From assembly GCF_000774145.1 (NCBI RefSeq), contig NZ_KN322981.1, positions 124,001 through 188,000 on the forward strand: 64,000 bases of DNA. Reading direction: 5' to 3'. Under the pieces are notes generated by a model. That model did not search any database and was not told the origin of the DNA. It worked only from the letters and a program-made list of their open reading frames with translations. A program made the translations under genes and the position numbers. Position 1 is the first letter of the stretch. Each line of letters opens with the position of its first letter. The DNA comes from Pseudomonas mediterranea CFBP 5447 (GTDB lineage: Bacteria > Pseudomonadota > Gammaproteobacteria > Pseudomonadales > Pseudomonadaceae). Below, piece by piece: positions 55,964 to 64,000 of the stretch.

Positions 55964-56404
55964 ATGGAGCACTGGAAACGCACGATCGAACGGGCCAATC
56001 GCCACTTCATGCTGGGCGAACTGGTGGACGCCCGTGAGGCATACCTGCAAGCCCTGGCCCTGGCGCAGGTGCTGTTCGAACGCTGGGCTGATGCCGATGA
56101 AGCCGTGGCCGCTTGCGTGGTCTCCCATCACAACCTGGCGGATCTGCACCTGCGCCTGAACCAGCCCGAGGAAAGCGCCGAGTACCTGTGCGCTATCCAC
56201 CAACGGTTGCTGCAGGCCATGCAGGACGAGTGCCTGCCTTCGGCCTTGCGGGCTGCCGCGATGCGCCAGAGCCACAAGACTTATGTCGAACTGCTGGGTT
56301 TCATCAGTGAGCATGGCGAGTACCCGCGCACCCAACGGCTGCTCCACAGCAACGACCTGTCATGCCTGCATCGCCATACCCCCCTTCATCATGGAGTTCA
56401 TTGA
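55964..56404 (+). CDS. Hypothetical protein between fumC and sodA (OrfX, PA4469-like)
   Basis: A 146-residue soluble, helical protein starting [20 protein letters not shown]. Its helices resemble TPR-like pairs ([37 protein letters not shown]), with His and Cys residues. GGAGG precedes the ATG by eight bases. The next gene (sodA) begins two bases after its stop. It is conserved in this position in Pseudomonas; function unknown, possibly metal handling or SOD maturation by context only. Confidence 0.85.
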   Translation: MEHWKRTIERANRHFMLGELVDAREAYLQALALAQVLFERWADADEAVAACVVSHHNLADLHLRLNQPEESAEYLCAIHQRLLQAMQDECLPSALRAAAMRQSHKTYVELLGFISEHGEYPRTQRLLHSNDLSCLHRHTPLHHGVH

Positions 56405-56406
56405 AA

Positions 56407-57018
56407 ATGGCTTTTACCCTGCCTGCGCTGCCCTACGCCTACGCTGCCCTGGAACCGCACATCGATGCGCAAACCATGGAAATCCATTACACAAAACACC
56501 ATCAGGCCTATATCAATAACCTCAACGCGGCCGTGGAGGGAACCGAGTACGCCCAATGGCCCATCGAGAAACTGGTGGCCAGCGTGGCGCAATTGCCCCA
56601 GGACCTGCGGGCGGCAGTGATCAACCATGGCGGCGGCCATGCCAATCATTCCTTGTTCTGGGATGTGATGTCCCCTGAGGGAGGTGGCCAGCCTGATGGC
56701 GCGCTCGCCGCGGCGATCGAGGCGCAACTGGGCGGCCTGGAGCGGTTCAAGGAGGCGTTCACCAAGGCGGCGCTGAGCCGTTTCGGCAGCGGCTGGGCCT
56801 GGTTGAGCGTGACCCCGAAAAAGCGGCTGGTGGTGGAGAGCAGCGCTAACCAGGACAGCCCCTTGATGGCCGGCAATACACCGATCCTCGGCCTGGATGT
56901 GTGGGAGCACGCCTATTACCTGCAGTACCAGAACCGCCGGCCGGAATACATCAACGCCTTCTACAACGTGATCAATTGGCCGGCAGTCGCCCGACGCTAT
57001 CAGGCTGCGCTCGCCTGA
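56407..57018 (+). CDS. sodA: Manganese superoxide dismutase
   Basis: A 203-residue Mn/Fe-SOD. Metal ligands are His27 (EIHYTKHH), His81 (HANHSLFW), Asp164 and His168 ([15 protein letters not shown]). Gln149 in [10 protein letters not shown] and the GSGWAWL segment favour manganese over iron. It protects against superoxide when iron limitation makes FeSOD unavailable. Fourth gene of the iron-starvation operon. Confidence 0.97.
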   Translation: MAFTLPALPYAYAALEPHIDAQTMEIHYTKHHQAYINNLNAAVEGTEYAQWPIEKLVASVAQLPQDLRAAVINHGGGHANHSLFWDVMSPEGGGQPDGALAAAIEAQLGGLERFKEAFTKAALSRFGSGWAWLSVTPKKRLVVESSANQDSPLMAGNTPILGLDVWEHAYYLQYQNRRPEYINAFYNVINWPAVARRYQAALA

Positions 57019-57047
57019 GCTGCCCATCGAACCACCCAAGGCTGACT

Positions 57048-57418
57048 ATGGACATTGAAACTCTGGCGCCGAGAAGCGGGCGGATGTTCCGCTACGCCTT
57101 GGGCTCGTTATTGCTGTTGGCCGGGATGACATTGCTGGCGGCCGAAGGCCTGGCCTGGCTCGGCCTTGAGCCAAGGCTGCTGCATGCGCTGCATCGGGGC
57201 TGGTGGAGCCACTGTTCGCGCTGTTGTGCGCCTGGCTGGTAAGCCTGGCCGGGATGTTGCTGCCGCTGGGGCTGGCACTGGCGGCCGGAGCCATGTTGCT
57301 GGTGGTGACCCAGGAGGTCATTCCCGAATCCCGCCGCAACGGTCATGAGAAGCTGGCGAGCCTGGGATTGCTGGTGGGATTTTGTCTGATGATGGTGATG
57401 GATACGGCGTTGGCGTGA
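57048..57418 (+). pseudogene. ZIP-family metal transporter remnant, internal deletion plus frameshift
   Basis: The N-terminus MDIETLAPRSGRMFRYALGS with a membrane helix reads to about 57200 and then stops at 57242 in that frame. From about 57200 the +2 frame encodes the usual ZIP C-terminus: LVEPLFALLCAWLVSLAGML, LGLALAAGAMLLVVTQEVIP with ESRRNGHE, and LGLLVGFCLMMVMDTALA. An intact ZIP protein has about 250-310 residues, but only about 122 codons remain, so the middle with the metal-binding helices is missing. In P. aeruginosa an intact ZIP gene (PA4467) ends this operon. Confidence 0.8.
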
Positions 57419-57439
57419 CAGGGGGAATCTGTGAGTCAA

Positions 57440-57542
57440 TCTGTGGCGAGGGGATTTATCCCCGCTGGGCGTGAAGCAGCCCTGATATCTGTCACCGCTG
57501 AGCATCAGGTCGACTGAGCTCTTTTTGGGGCTGCTTCGCAGA
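57440..57542. repeat. Truncated REPIN after the ZIP remnant
   Basis: The left arm tgtggcgaggggatttatcc is complete and the inner stem (gcgtgaagcagcccct / ggggctgcttcgca) is recognisable. The right outer REP is missing; the sequence breaks off about 7 bases before the ptsO stop. Confidence 0.7.
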
Positions 57543-57548
57543 GGGGGG

Positions 57549-57830
57549 TTATTCGCCTTCGTCGAAGTAGTTATCGATCAGTTTCACCAGGGCGTCCATC
57601 GCTTCCTGCGCTTGTTCACCTTGGGTTTCCAGGTAGATCTTGGTGCCCTTGCCCGCAGCAAGCATCATCATGGCCATGATGCTTTTTCCGTCGATCATGG
57701 TTTCAGGCGCAGGCGTCTTGCCGACACGGATGGTCGTTTCCTTGAACTGACCGGCCACGCCGACAAACTTGGCTGAAGCCCGGGCGTGCAAGCCCAGCTT
57801 GTTGATGATTTCAATTTCCCGAGCAGGCAT
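57549..57830 (-). CDS. ptsO: Nitrogen-related phosphocarrier NPr
   Basis: A 93-residue HPr-like protein. The phosphorylatable His15 lies in NKLGLHARASA and the regulatory serine region in MIDGKSIMAMM. It passes phosphate from PtsP to PtsN. It is last of the rpoN-hpf-ptsN-rapZ-ptsO run and 15 bases after rapZ. Confidence 0.95.
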   Translation of the reverse strand: MPAREIEIINKLGLHARASAKFVGVAGQFKETTIRVGKTPAPETMIDGKSIMAMMMLAAGKGTKIYLETQGEQAQEAMDALVKLIDNYFDEGE

Positions 57831-57845
57831 CGCGATGTGAATCCT

Positions 57846-58703
57846 TTAGCTGAGGTCGCGGTGGCGAACCTGGACGTTCTTCAGGGATTGTTGCAGGAGC
57901 TGACCCAGGCGCTCGGTCAGGTAGACAGAGCGGTGATGACCACCGGTACAACCGATGGCAATCGTGACATAGGCGCGGTTGCTGGCGGCAAACCGGGGCA
58001 GCCATTTGAGCAGGTAACCGGAGATGTCCTGGAACATTTCCTCGACATCCGGTTGGGCAGCCAGGTAGTCGATCACCGGCTGATCGAGCCCGGATTGCTC
58101 GCGCAGCTCCGGCTTCCAATAGGGGTTGGGCAGGCAACGGACATCGAACACCAGGTCGGCGTCTACCGGCATGCCACGCTTGAAGCCGAACGATTCCACC
58201 AGGAACGCCGTGCCTGGCTCCGGCTGGTTCAGCAGGCGCAACTTGATGGTGTCGCGCAACTGATACAGGTTCAGGTTCGTGGTGTTGACCTTCAGGTCCG
58301 CCAGGTCGGCGATCGGCCCGAGCAACTGGCTTTCGTCCTCGATGGCTTCGGCCAGGGAGCGGCTGGCATTGCTCAGCGGGTGGCGCCGCCGGGTCTCGGA
58401 GAAACGCTTGAGCAGTGTTTCGTCATCGGCATCCAGGTACAGCACATCGCACTGGATATGCCGGTTGCGCACTTCCTCGAGCAGTTCGGGGAAACGCGAC
58501 AGGTGGCTCGGCAGGTTGCGTGCGTCGATGGATACCGCCACCAGCGGTTGCGCCAGCTCGGTGTGGATCAGCGCCCGTTCGGCCAACTCAGGCAGCAGGC
58601 CGGCCGGCAGGTTGTCGATGCAATAGTAGCCGCTGTCCTCAAGCACATTGAGCGCCGTGCTTTTACCGGAGCCGGAGCGGCCGCTGACGATGATCAGGCG
58701 CAT
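57846..58703 (-). CDS. rapZ: RNase adapter RapZ (YvcJ family)
   Basis: A 285-residue P-loop protein: Walker [10 protein letters not shown] (8-16, Lys14), the [10 protein letters not shown] segment and the C-terminal domain with [20 protein letters not shown]. In enterobacteria RapZ targets GlmZ sRNA for RNase E cleavage and senses glucosamine-6-phosphate; in Pseudomonas the role is less clear. It begins three bases after ptsN ends. Confidence 0.95.
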   Translation of the reverse strand: MRLIIVSGRSGSGKSTALNVLEDSGYYCIDNLPAGLLPELAERALIHTELAQPLVAVSIDARNLPSHLSRFPELLEEVRNRHIQCDVLYLDADDETLLKRFSETRRRHPLSNASRSLAEAIEDESQLLGPIADLADLKVNTTNLNLYQLRDTIKLRLLNQPEPGTAFLVESFGFKRGMPVDADLVFDVRCLPNPYWKPELREQSGLDQPVIDYLAAQPDVEEMFQDISGYLLKWLPRFAASNRAYVTIAIGCTGGHHRSVYLTERLGQLLQQSLKNVQVRHRDLS

Positions 58704-58705
58704 GA

Positions 58706-59170
58706 TTAATGACCGTTCTGCTCGTCCAGGACGACCTGATACAAGGCTTGGTTACTCGGCGCGCTGCGCAGTTTTTCACGCACTTCCTTGCGGTCCAGCA
58801 TGCTGGCGATCTGGCGCAGCAGCTCAAGATGCGCATCGGTCGCCGCCTCCGGAACCAGCAGTACGAACAGCAGGTCGACCGGTGCGCCGTCGATGGCGTC
58901 GAAATCTATGGCGGCTTCAAGGTGCAGCAGCGCGCTGATGGGCGTGGTGCATCCCTTGAGGCGACAGTGGGGAATGGCGATGCCGTTGCCAAAACCGGTG
59001 GAACCGAGTTTTTCACGAGCAACCAGGGCCTCGAAGACGTCCTGCATTTCCAGATCCGGCACTTCGCGGTGGATCAGGTTGGCGATTTGTTCGAGGGCTT
59101 TCTTTTTACTGCCGCCCGGCGCGTTCACCATGGAACGGCCGGGGGTCAGGATGGTTTCTAGTCGGATCAT
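58706..59170 (-). CDS. ptsN: Nitrogen PTS enzyme IIA
   Basis: A 154-residue EIIA-Ntr protein with phospho-acceptor His68 in [14 protein letters not shown]. It regulates K+ transport and carbon/nitrogen balance according to its phosphorylation. Start [15 protein letters not shown] is canonical; it follows hpf by 12 bases. Confidence 0.96.
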   Translation of the reverse strand: MIRLETILTPGRSMVNAPGGSKKKALEQIANLIHREVPDLEMQDVFEALVAREKLGSTGFGNGIAIPHCRLKGCTTPISALLHLEAAIDFDAIDGAPVDLLFVLLVPEAATDAHLELLRQIASMLDRKEVREKLRSAPSNQALYQVVLDEQNGH

Positions 59171-59182
59171 GGATTGGGGGAG

Positions 59183-59491
59183 TTAACGACCAGTCGCGCC
59201 CTGGAGGGCGTCCTGATGCTTTTCCTTATGTTTTTTGAGTTGTTTGTCCAACTTGTCGGCCAGGAGGTCGATGGCTGCATACATATCATCATGTTCAGCG
59301 ATGGCGACTACGTCTCTACCTGGTACATGCAGGGTGGCTTCGACTTTCTGCTTGAGCTTTTCGACCGTCATGATGACTTGCGCCTTGGTGATCTTGTCGA
59401 AATGCCCTTCAAGCCTTCTCAGCTTGGACTCGACATATTCACGCAGAGGGGCGGTCACTTCCAGTTGATGTCCACTGATGGTGAGTTGCAT
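59183..59491 (-). CDS. hpf: Ribosome hibernation promoting factor (short form)
   Basis: A 102-residue HPF/YfiA protein that inactivates 70S ribosomes in stationary phase. MQLTISGHQLEVTAPLREYV and HDDMYAAIDLLADKLDKQLK with KHKEK are family hallmarks. ATG 59489-59491 has AAGGAGAAG upstream; an extension to 59545 is unlikely. No C-terminal dimerisation domain, hence the short form. Confidence 0.95.
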   Translation of the reverse strand: MQLTISGHQLEVTAPLREYVESKLRRLEGHFDKITKAQVIMTVEKLKQKVEATLHVPGRDVVAIAEHDDMYAAIDLLADKLDKQLKKHKEKHQDALQGATGR

Positions 59492-59568
59492 ACAGCTTCT
59501 CCTTCGTTGCCAGTGCATAAAGCGGCAGGCAGAAATGCCTGCCACTGGAACGCTGTGGCGTGGCCTTG

Positions 59569-61065
59569 CTACATCAGCCGCTTGCGTTCGCTCGAAGGCG
59601 CGATCCCGAGGGATTCACGATACTTGGCGACGGTACGGCGGGCCACCTGAATGCCTTGTGCCTCCAGTAAACCAGCGATCTTGCTGTCACTCAACGGCTT
59701 TTTCTGATTTTCCGCGGCCACCAGTTTCTTGATGATCGCGCGGATGGCCGTGGAAGAGCATTCGCCGCCTTCGGAGGTGCTCACGTGGCTGGAGAAAAAA
59801 TATTTCAACTCGTAGATACCCCGCGGGGTATGCATGAATTTCTGCGTGGTCACCCGGGAGATTGTCGATTCGTGCATGCCCACGGCCTCGGCAATGTCAT
59901 GCAGGACCAACGGTTTCATCGCTTCGTCGCCATAATCCAGGAAGCCCCGTTGATGTTCGACGATCTGGGTGGCGACCTTCATCAGGGTTTCGTTGCGACT
60001 CTGCAGGCTCTTGATGAACCAGCGCGCTTCCTGCAACTGGTTGCGCATGAAGGTGTTGTCGGCGCTGGTGTCGGCGCGTCTTACAAAACCCGCGTATTGG
60101 GCGTTGACCCGGAGCTTGGGTACCGATTCCTGGTTCAGTTCCACCAACCAGCGATCGTTGTGCTTGCGCACGATCACGTCTGGAACCACATACTCGGGTT
60201 CGGTGGCCTCGATCTGTGAGCCCGGGCGTGGGTTGAGGCTCTGGACCAGTTCGATCACCTGGCGCAGCTCATCTTCCTTGAGCTTCATGCGGCGCATCAG
60301 CTGGCTGTAGTCGCGGCCGCCCAGCAGATCGATATAGTCGGTGACCAGTCGCTTGGCTTCGGCCAGCCACGGCGTCTTGGCTGGCAGCTGGCGCAGTTGC
60401 AGCAGCAGGCACTCACCCAGGTTGCGGGCGCCGATGCCGGCCGGCTCGAACTGTTGGATACGGTGCAGGACGGCTTCGATCTCGTCCAGCTCGATGTCCA
60501 GCTCCGGATCGAAGGCTTCGAGGATTTCTTCGAGGGTTTCGTCCAGGTAGCCCTGGTTGTTGATGCAGTCGATGAGGGTCACGGCGATCAGGCGATCGGT
60601 GTCGGACATCGGTGCCAGGTTCAGTTGCCACAGGAGGTGGCTTTGCAGGCTTTCACCGGCGGAGGTGCGGGTGGTGAAGTCCCACTCGTCATCGTCGCTG
60701 CTCGGCAGGCTGCTGGCACTGGTCTGGTAGACGTCTTCCCAGGCCGTGTCCACGGGCAGGTCGTTGGGGATCCGTTCGTTCCATTCGCCTTCCTCGAGGT
60801 TATCCACCGTCGGGGCGGCTTCTTCCTGGTAGGAGGTTTCCTGGATCTCGGTATTGGGTTTCTGCTCGACGTTGTCGGCCAGCGGATCGGTGTTGTCGAA
60901 GTCGTCGCCTTCTTCCTGGCGTTCGAGCATCGGATTGGATTCCAGGGCCTCCTGGATTTCCTGTTGCAGGTCCAGGGTCGACAATTGGAGCAGGCGGATG
61001 GCCTGTTGCAGCTGCGGTGTCATCGTCAGCTGCTGGCCCATTCTCAAGACTAGCGATGGTTTCAT
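59569..61065 (-). CDS. rpoN: RNA polymerase sigma-54 factor
   Basis: A 498-residue sigma factor. Region I is the Gln/Leu-rich activator-response segment ([20 protein letters not shown]); region II is acidic ([14 protein letters not shown]). Region III has the core-binding domain and the RpoN box [10 protein letters not shown] near the end. It directs nitrogen, flagellar and many other genes. The 219 bases upstream, before lptB, have no ORF I trust. Confidence 0.98.
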   Translation of the reverse strand: MKPSLVLRMGQQLTMTPQLQQAIRLLQLSTLDLQQEIQEALESNPMLERQEEGDDFDNTDPLADNVEQKPNTEIQETSYQEEAAPTVDNLEEGEWNERIPNDLPVDTAWEDVYQTSASSLPSSDDDEWDFTTRTSAGESLQSHLLWQLNLAPMSDTDRLIAVTLIDCINNQGYLDETLEEILEAFDPELDIELDEIEAVLHRIQQFEPAGIGARNLGECLLLQLRQLPAKTPWLAEAKRLVTDYIDLLGGRDYSQLMRRMKLKEDELRQVIELVQSLNPRPGSQIEATEPEYVVPDVIVRKHNDRWLVELNQESVPKLRVNAQYAGFVRRADTSADNTFMRNQLQEARWFIKSLQSRNETLMKVATQIVEHQRGFLDYGDEAMKPLVLHDIAEAVGMHESTISRVTTQKFMHTPRGIYELKYFFSSHVSTSEGGECSSTAIRAIIKKLVAAENQKKPLSDSKIAGLLEAQGIQVARRTVAKYRESLGIAPSSERKRLM

Positions 61066-61284
61066 GGCAGGGGCTTAACACCTTATTCGCCGGCGCACAT
61101 GCGCCATCCACTACAAGGGCGCCGAAGCGCCAAACCTTAAGCAAATTATATGCCTGAAACCGAGGTGTTTGCCTAGGGGTAGCTCTCAATTAGTTTCCCG
61201 ATGATAGGGGATTCACTGAGGGCGTCCCGAGGCACTGCCGGGGTAAACCGACGGCGCCAGGACAACTTGCCAGGCACTTCGTGC

Positions 61285-62010
61285 TTACAGGCGGAACTCA
61301 TGGCCCAGATACACTTCCTTGACCAGTTCGTTGGCCAGGATGGTGGCGGAGTCACCTTCGGCGATCAATTGACCGTCATTGACGATATAAGCGGTTTCGC
61401 AGATGTCCAGCGTCTCGCGTACGTTGTGGTCGGTGATCAGCACGCCGATCCCCTTGGCCTTGAGGTGGTGGATGATCTGTTTGATGTCGCCCACCGAAAT
61501 CGGGTCTACGCCGGCGAATGGCTCGTCGAGCAGAATGAATTTCGGCGCAGTGGCCAGGGCGCGGGCAATTTCCACCCGGCGCCGTTCGCCACCGGACAGG
61601 CTCATGCCCAGGTTGTCGCGGATGTGGCTGATGTGGAATTCCTGCAACAGGCTTTCCAGTTCCTGGCGACGACTGGCCTTGTCGAGTTCCTTGCGGGTTT
61701 CGAGGATCGCCATGATGTTGTCGGCGACCGACAGTTTGCGGAAGATCGACGCTTCTTGCGGAAGATAGCCGATGCCGGCCTTTGCCCGGCCATGCATCGG
61801 CTGGTGGCTGACGTCCAGGTCATCGATCAGGACGCGGCCCTGATCGGCCTGGACCAGGCCGACGATCATGTAGAAACAGGTGGTCTTGCCCGCGCCGTTG
61901 GGGCCGAGCAGGCCGACGATCTGTCCGCTTTCGATGGACAGGCTGACATCGCGCACGACCTGACGGCCCTTGTAGCTCTTGGCCAGGTGCTGAGCTTTCA
62001 GAGTTGCCAT
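61285..62010 (-). CDS. lptB: LPS export ABC transporter ATPase LptB
   Basis: A 241-residue ATPase driving LPS transport to the cell surface. Walker A is GPNGAGKTT, signature [13 protein letters not shown], Walker [13 protein letters not shown] and H-loop [10 protein letters not shown]. The start overlaps the lptA stop by one base. The LptF and LptG partners are elsewhere. Confidence 0.97.
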   Translation of the reverse strand: MATLKAQHLAKSYKGRQVVRDVSLSIESGQIVGLLGPNGAGKTTCFYMIVGLVQADQGRVLIDDLDVSHQPMHGRAKAGIGYLPQEASIFRKLSVADNIMAILETRKELDKASRRQELESLLQEFHISHIRDNLGMSLSGGERRRVEIARALATAPKFILLDEPFAGVDPISVGDIKQIIHHLKAKGIGVLITDHNVRETLDICETAYIVNDGQLIAEGDSATILANELVKEVYLGHEFRL

Positions 62011-62555
62011 TACTGGGGCCTTTGCTCGGTTTTCTTTTTCGGCTGGATGACCATGTCGACCCGTGGACGCTGCTCGGTCACCTTGTTGCCGGTGGCGCGA
62101 CCGGCGCTGGCGAGCTTCTTGTTGGTGTCGTAGACGATTTTCTCGCCCTGGGTGACGTTGTTGTCCTTGTCGATGACCTTGGCGCGATCGATCAGCACGA
62201 CGCGGTCCTGGGCGGCGTGATACTGGATGGTCACGCCGTAGCCCTGCACGGGCTTGGTGTCGCCGGCCGTTTGCAACTGCTCGAAATAAGCCAGGTTGCC
62301 CACCGAGGTCACCACGTCGATATCGCCGGACTGGGTGCGGGTGATGGTCACGGTGTTGCCGGTAACCTTCATCGAGCCCTGGGTGATGATCACGTCGCCC
62401 TTGTAGGTGGCGATACCGTTCTTGTCGTCCAATTGGGCGTCGTCGGCCTGGATACGGATAGGCTGGTCGCGGTCGTTGGGAAGAGACCAGGCGCTCGCGC
62501 TTCCCAGTGCTGCGCCCAGACTGAGCAAAATAGGGAGGGTTTTAGCGAGCTTCAT
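62010..62555 (-). CDS. lptA: LPS periplasmic bridge protein LptA
   Basis: A 181-residue periplasmic OstA-fold protein with signal [22 protein letters not shown]. The body repeats beta strands ([39 protein letters not shown]). It carries LPS across the periplasm. It overlaps lptC by 14 bases. Confidence 0.96.
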   Translation of the reverse strand: MKLAKTLPILLSLGAALGSASAWSLPNDRDQPIRIQADDAQLDDKNGIATYKGDVIITQGSMKVTGNTVTITRTQSGDIDVVTSVGNLAYFEQLQTAGDTKPVQGYGVTIQYHAAQDRVVLIDRAKVIDKDNNVTQGEKIVYDTNKKLASAGRATGNKVTEQRPRVDMVIQPKKKTEQRPQ

Positions 62556-63114
62556 ACTGTCCTCTTACGTTCGATAGCAGGTGTATCCTGCTTTCCTTCA
62601 GATACGCTTTCATTCCGGTGCCGGTCGATACACCACCGGCGCCGTCGATTCTAACGGGTTGCTCGGTCTGCGCATATTGTTGTTGCGGGAACACGGTCAT
62701 GCGAGTGCTGGTGATGATGGTCGTGCGATTCTTCTCGTCGGTTCGCGCGACGCGTACCGAGTCGATCAGTTCCACTTCGGTGCCGCCGGGATTGACTTCG
62801 GCGCGCTTGCTCTGCACGTGCCAGGGGAACGCCGTGCCACGGAACATGTTCAGGTCGGGATTGGCGACCAGGGTAATATCGGTGGCCTTGACGTGATCGA
62901 CCTTGTCGGAGGTCATTTCGTACTGCACCTTGCCATCAGGCAGGTATTGCAGTGTATGCGTGTTGGTCGCATACCAGTCGATATCGTTCGCCTCGACCTG
63001 GACGGCGGGGCGGTCGAGAAAGCGTTCGGGGCTGATGTTCCAGTAGCCCACCGCCGCGAAAATCGCCGCGATGCACGCGAATAGCAGGATGGTGCGAATC
63101 TTCTTGCTCAGCAT
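62542..63114 (-). CDS. lptC: LPS export protein LptC
   Basis: A 190-residue bitopic inner-membrane protein with one helix (about residues 8-25, TILLFACIAAIFAAVGYW), then a beta-jellyroll periplasmic domain (IDWYATNTHTLQYLPDGKVQ, GTAFPWHVQSKRAEVNPGG). It passes LPS from LptBFG to LptA. It starts seven bases after kdsC ends. Confidence 0.95.
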   Translation of the reverse strand: MLSKKIRTILLFACIAAIFAAVGYWNISPERFLDRPAVQVEANDIDWYATNTHTLQYLPDGKVQYEMTSDKVDHVKATDITLVANPDLNMFRGTAFPWHVQSKRAEVNPGGTEVELIDSVRVARTDEKNRTTIITSTRMTVFPQQQYAQTEQPVRIDGAGGVSTGTGMKAYLKESRIHLLSNVRGQYEAR

Positions 63115-63121
63115 AAATGGC

Positions 63122-63646
63122 TCACAGGTACGCGGCGTTGGCCGCTTCGAGGCGGCCCTGGGCGCGCAGGATCAGTTCGCAGAATTCACGGGCCGCGCCT
63201 TCGCCGCCTCGCGCGGCGGTGACGCCATGGGCGTGCTCGCGAACGAAACCGGCCGCATTGGCCACTGCCATGCCCAGGCCTACCCGGCGGATCACCGGCA
63301 GGTCTGGCAGGTCGTCACCCAGGTAGGCGACCTGCTCGTAGCTCAGGTTGAGTTGGCCCAGGAGCTCGTCCAGGACCACCAGTTTATCCTCGCGCCCCTG
63401 ATAAAGGTGGGGAATGCCGAGGTTCTTCGCGCGTCGCTCGACCACCGGGGTCTTGCGGCCGCTGATGATAGCCGTCTGCACACCGGCGGCCATCAGCATC
63501 TTGATGCCCTGGCCGTCGAGGGTATTGAAGGTCTTGAACTCGCTGCCGTCCTCGAGGAAATACAGGCGTCCGTCGGTCAGCACCCCGTCCACGTCGAATA
63601 CGGCCAGCTTGATCTCTTTACCGCGTTGCAGCAGGTCTGTGTTCAT
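63122..63646 (-). CDS. kdsC: 3-deoxy-D-manno-octulosonate 8-phosphate phosphatase
   Basis: A 174-residue HAD-family enzyme that dephosphorylates KDO-8-phosphate for LPS core. Motif I is FDVDGVLTDG (nucleophile Asp), motif II IISGRKT, motif III Lys in EDKLV and motif IV GDDLPDLPV. The ATG directly abuts the kdsD stop codon. Confidence 0.96.
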   Translation of the reverse strand: MNTDLLQRGKEIKLAVFDVDGVLTDGRLYFLEDGSEFKTFNTLDGQGIKMLMAAGVQTAIISGRKTPVVERRAKNLGIPHLYQGREDKLVVLDELLGQLNLSYEQVAYLGDDLPDLPVIRRVGLGMAVANAAGFVREHAHGVTAARGGEGAAREFCELILRAQGRLEAANAAYL

Positions 63647-64000
63647 TTACATGACTCCCGCACGCAGCAAGTCGTGCATGTTCAGGGCGCCCACCGGGCG
63701 GTCTTCGGCGTCGACCACCACCAGGGCGCTGATCTTGTGGTCTTCCATGATTTTCAGGGCTTCGGCGGCGAGCATTTCGGCGCGGGCCGTCTTGCCGTGG
63801 GGGGTCATGACCTGGTCGATGGTGGCGCTGTGCACATCGATGGTGCGATCCAGGGTGCGACGCAGGTCGCCGTCGGTGAAGATCCCGGCAAGCTTGCCGT
63901 CGGCCTCGAGGATCACCGTCATGCCCAGGCCCTTGCGGGTCATTTCCATGAGCGCGTCCTTGAGCAGCGTGCCGCGTTGCACCCGGGGCAGTTCTTCGCC
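63647..64000 (-). CDS. kdsD: Arabinose-5-phosphate isomerase (C-terminal part; 5' end outside the window)
   Basis: The last 118 codons of a minus-strand gene that runs off the right edge. Two CBS domains are present: LPRVQRGTLLKDALMEMTRK with LAGIFTDGDLRRTLDR, and IDQVMTPHGKTARAEMLAAE with ALVVVDAEDRPVGALNMHDL. The catalytic SIS domain lies outside. KdsD makes arabinose-5-phosphate, the KDO precursor. The TAA lies right before the kdsC start codon, the usual kdsD-kdsC-lpt arrangement. Confidence 0.95.
   Translation of the reverse strand, partial: GEELPRVQRGTLLKDALMEMTRKGLGMTVILEADGKLAGIFTDGDLRRTLDRTIDVHSATIDQVMTPHGKTARAEMLAAEALKIMEDHKISALVVVDAEDRPVGALNMHDLLRAGVM

Overview
The window is a chromosomal segment from a fluorescent Pseudomonas, most likely of the P. 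fluorescens species complex. This rests on GC-rich codon use, on Pseudomonas-type gene sets, and on many REP/REPIN palindromes of the kind abundant in that group. As far as I remember the P. aeruginosa PAO1 map, the right three quarters follows the order around PA4457-PA4506, interrupted by a sugar-acid island. No tRNA or rRNA gene, prophage, insertion sequence, CRISPR array or recognisable defence system was found.

Left part (1-7.0 kb): the 5' portion of ornithine decarboxylase speC; a four-gene osmoprotectant (OpuC/OsmU-type) ABC importer operon on the minus strand, split by a large nested inverted repeat; and divergent prfC. A tandem array of three REPINs and a small frameshifted secreted-protein gene follow (7.0-7.9 kb). 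From 7.9 to 20.6 kb lies the dipeptide transport locus on the minus strand: dppBCDF, four DppA-type binding proteins and an OpdP-like porin. Next come a DUF6124-like gene, a SIMPL-domain protein, the redox two-component system roxSR (RegBA type) and an SbmA/YddA-like ABC exporter (21-26.3 kb).

From 26.6 to 33.6 kb is a galactarate/glucarate catabolism island: a FadR-type regulator, kdgD, an alpha-ketoglutarate semialdehyde dehydrogenase, a GudP-type transporter and garD. Galactarate is imported, dehydrated, then dehydrated and decarboxylated, and oxidised to alpha-ketoglutarate. A near-identical 14-base motif upstream of both the regulator and kdgD is a candidate operator. An AEC transporter, a carboxymuconolactone-decarboxylase-like protein, a CaCA exchanger and an RlpA-like lipoprotein lead into gatCAB.

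The right part is core housekeeping. Divergent from gatCAB is mreBCD-maf-rng-yhdP-nitrilase-tldD (cell shape, RNA processing, envelope lipids, peptide maturation), then darP and pmbA. A Fur-type iron-starvation operon follows (fagA-fumC-orfX-sodA), whose last gene, a ZIP-family transporter, is reduced to a frameshifted remnant. The minus-strand kdsD-kdsC-lptC-lptA-lptB-rpoN-hpf-ptsN-rapZ-ptsO block closes the window, with kdsD cut by the right edge.

The most noteworthy observations are the nested inverted repeat inside the osmoprotectant operon, apparent ATT start codons for mreC (with an overlapping upstream mini-ORF) and for the CaCA exchanger, the shared operator of the galactarate regulon, the broken ZIP gene in the iron operon, a heptanucleotide repeat upstream of roxS, and a homopolymer frameshift in the small acidic secreted protein gene.
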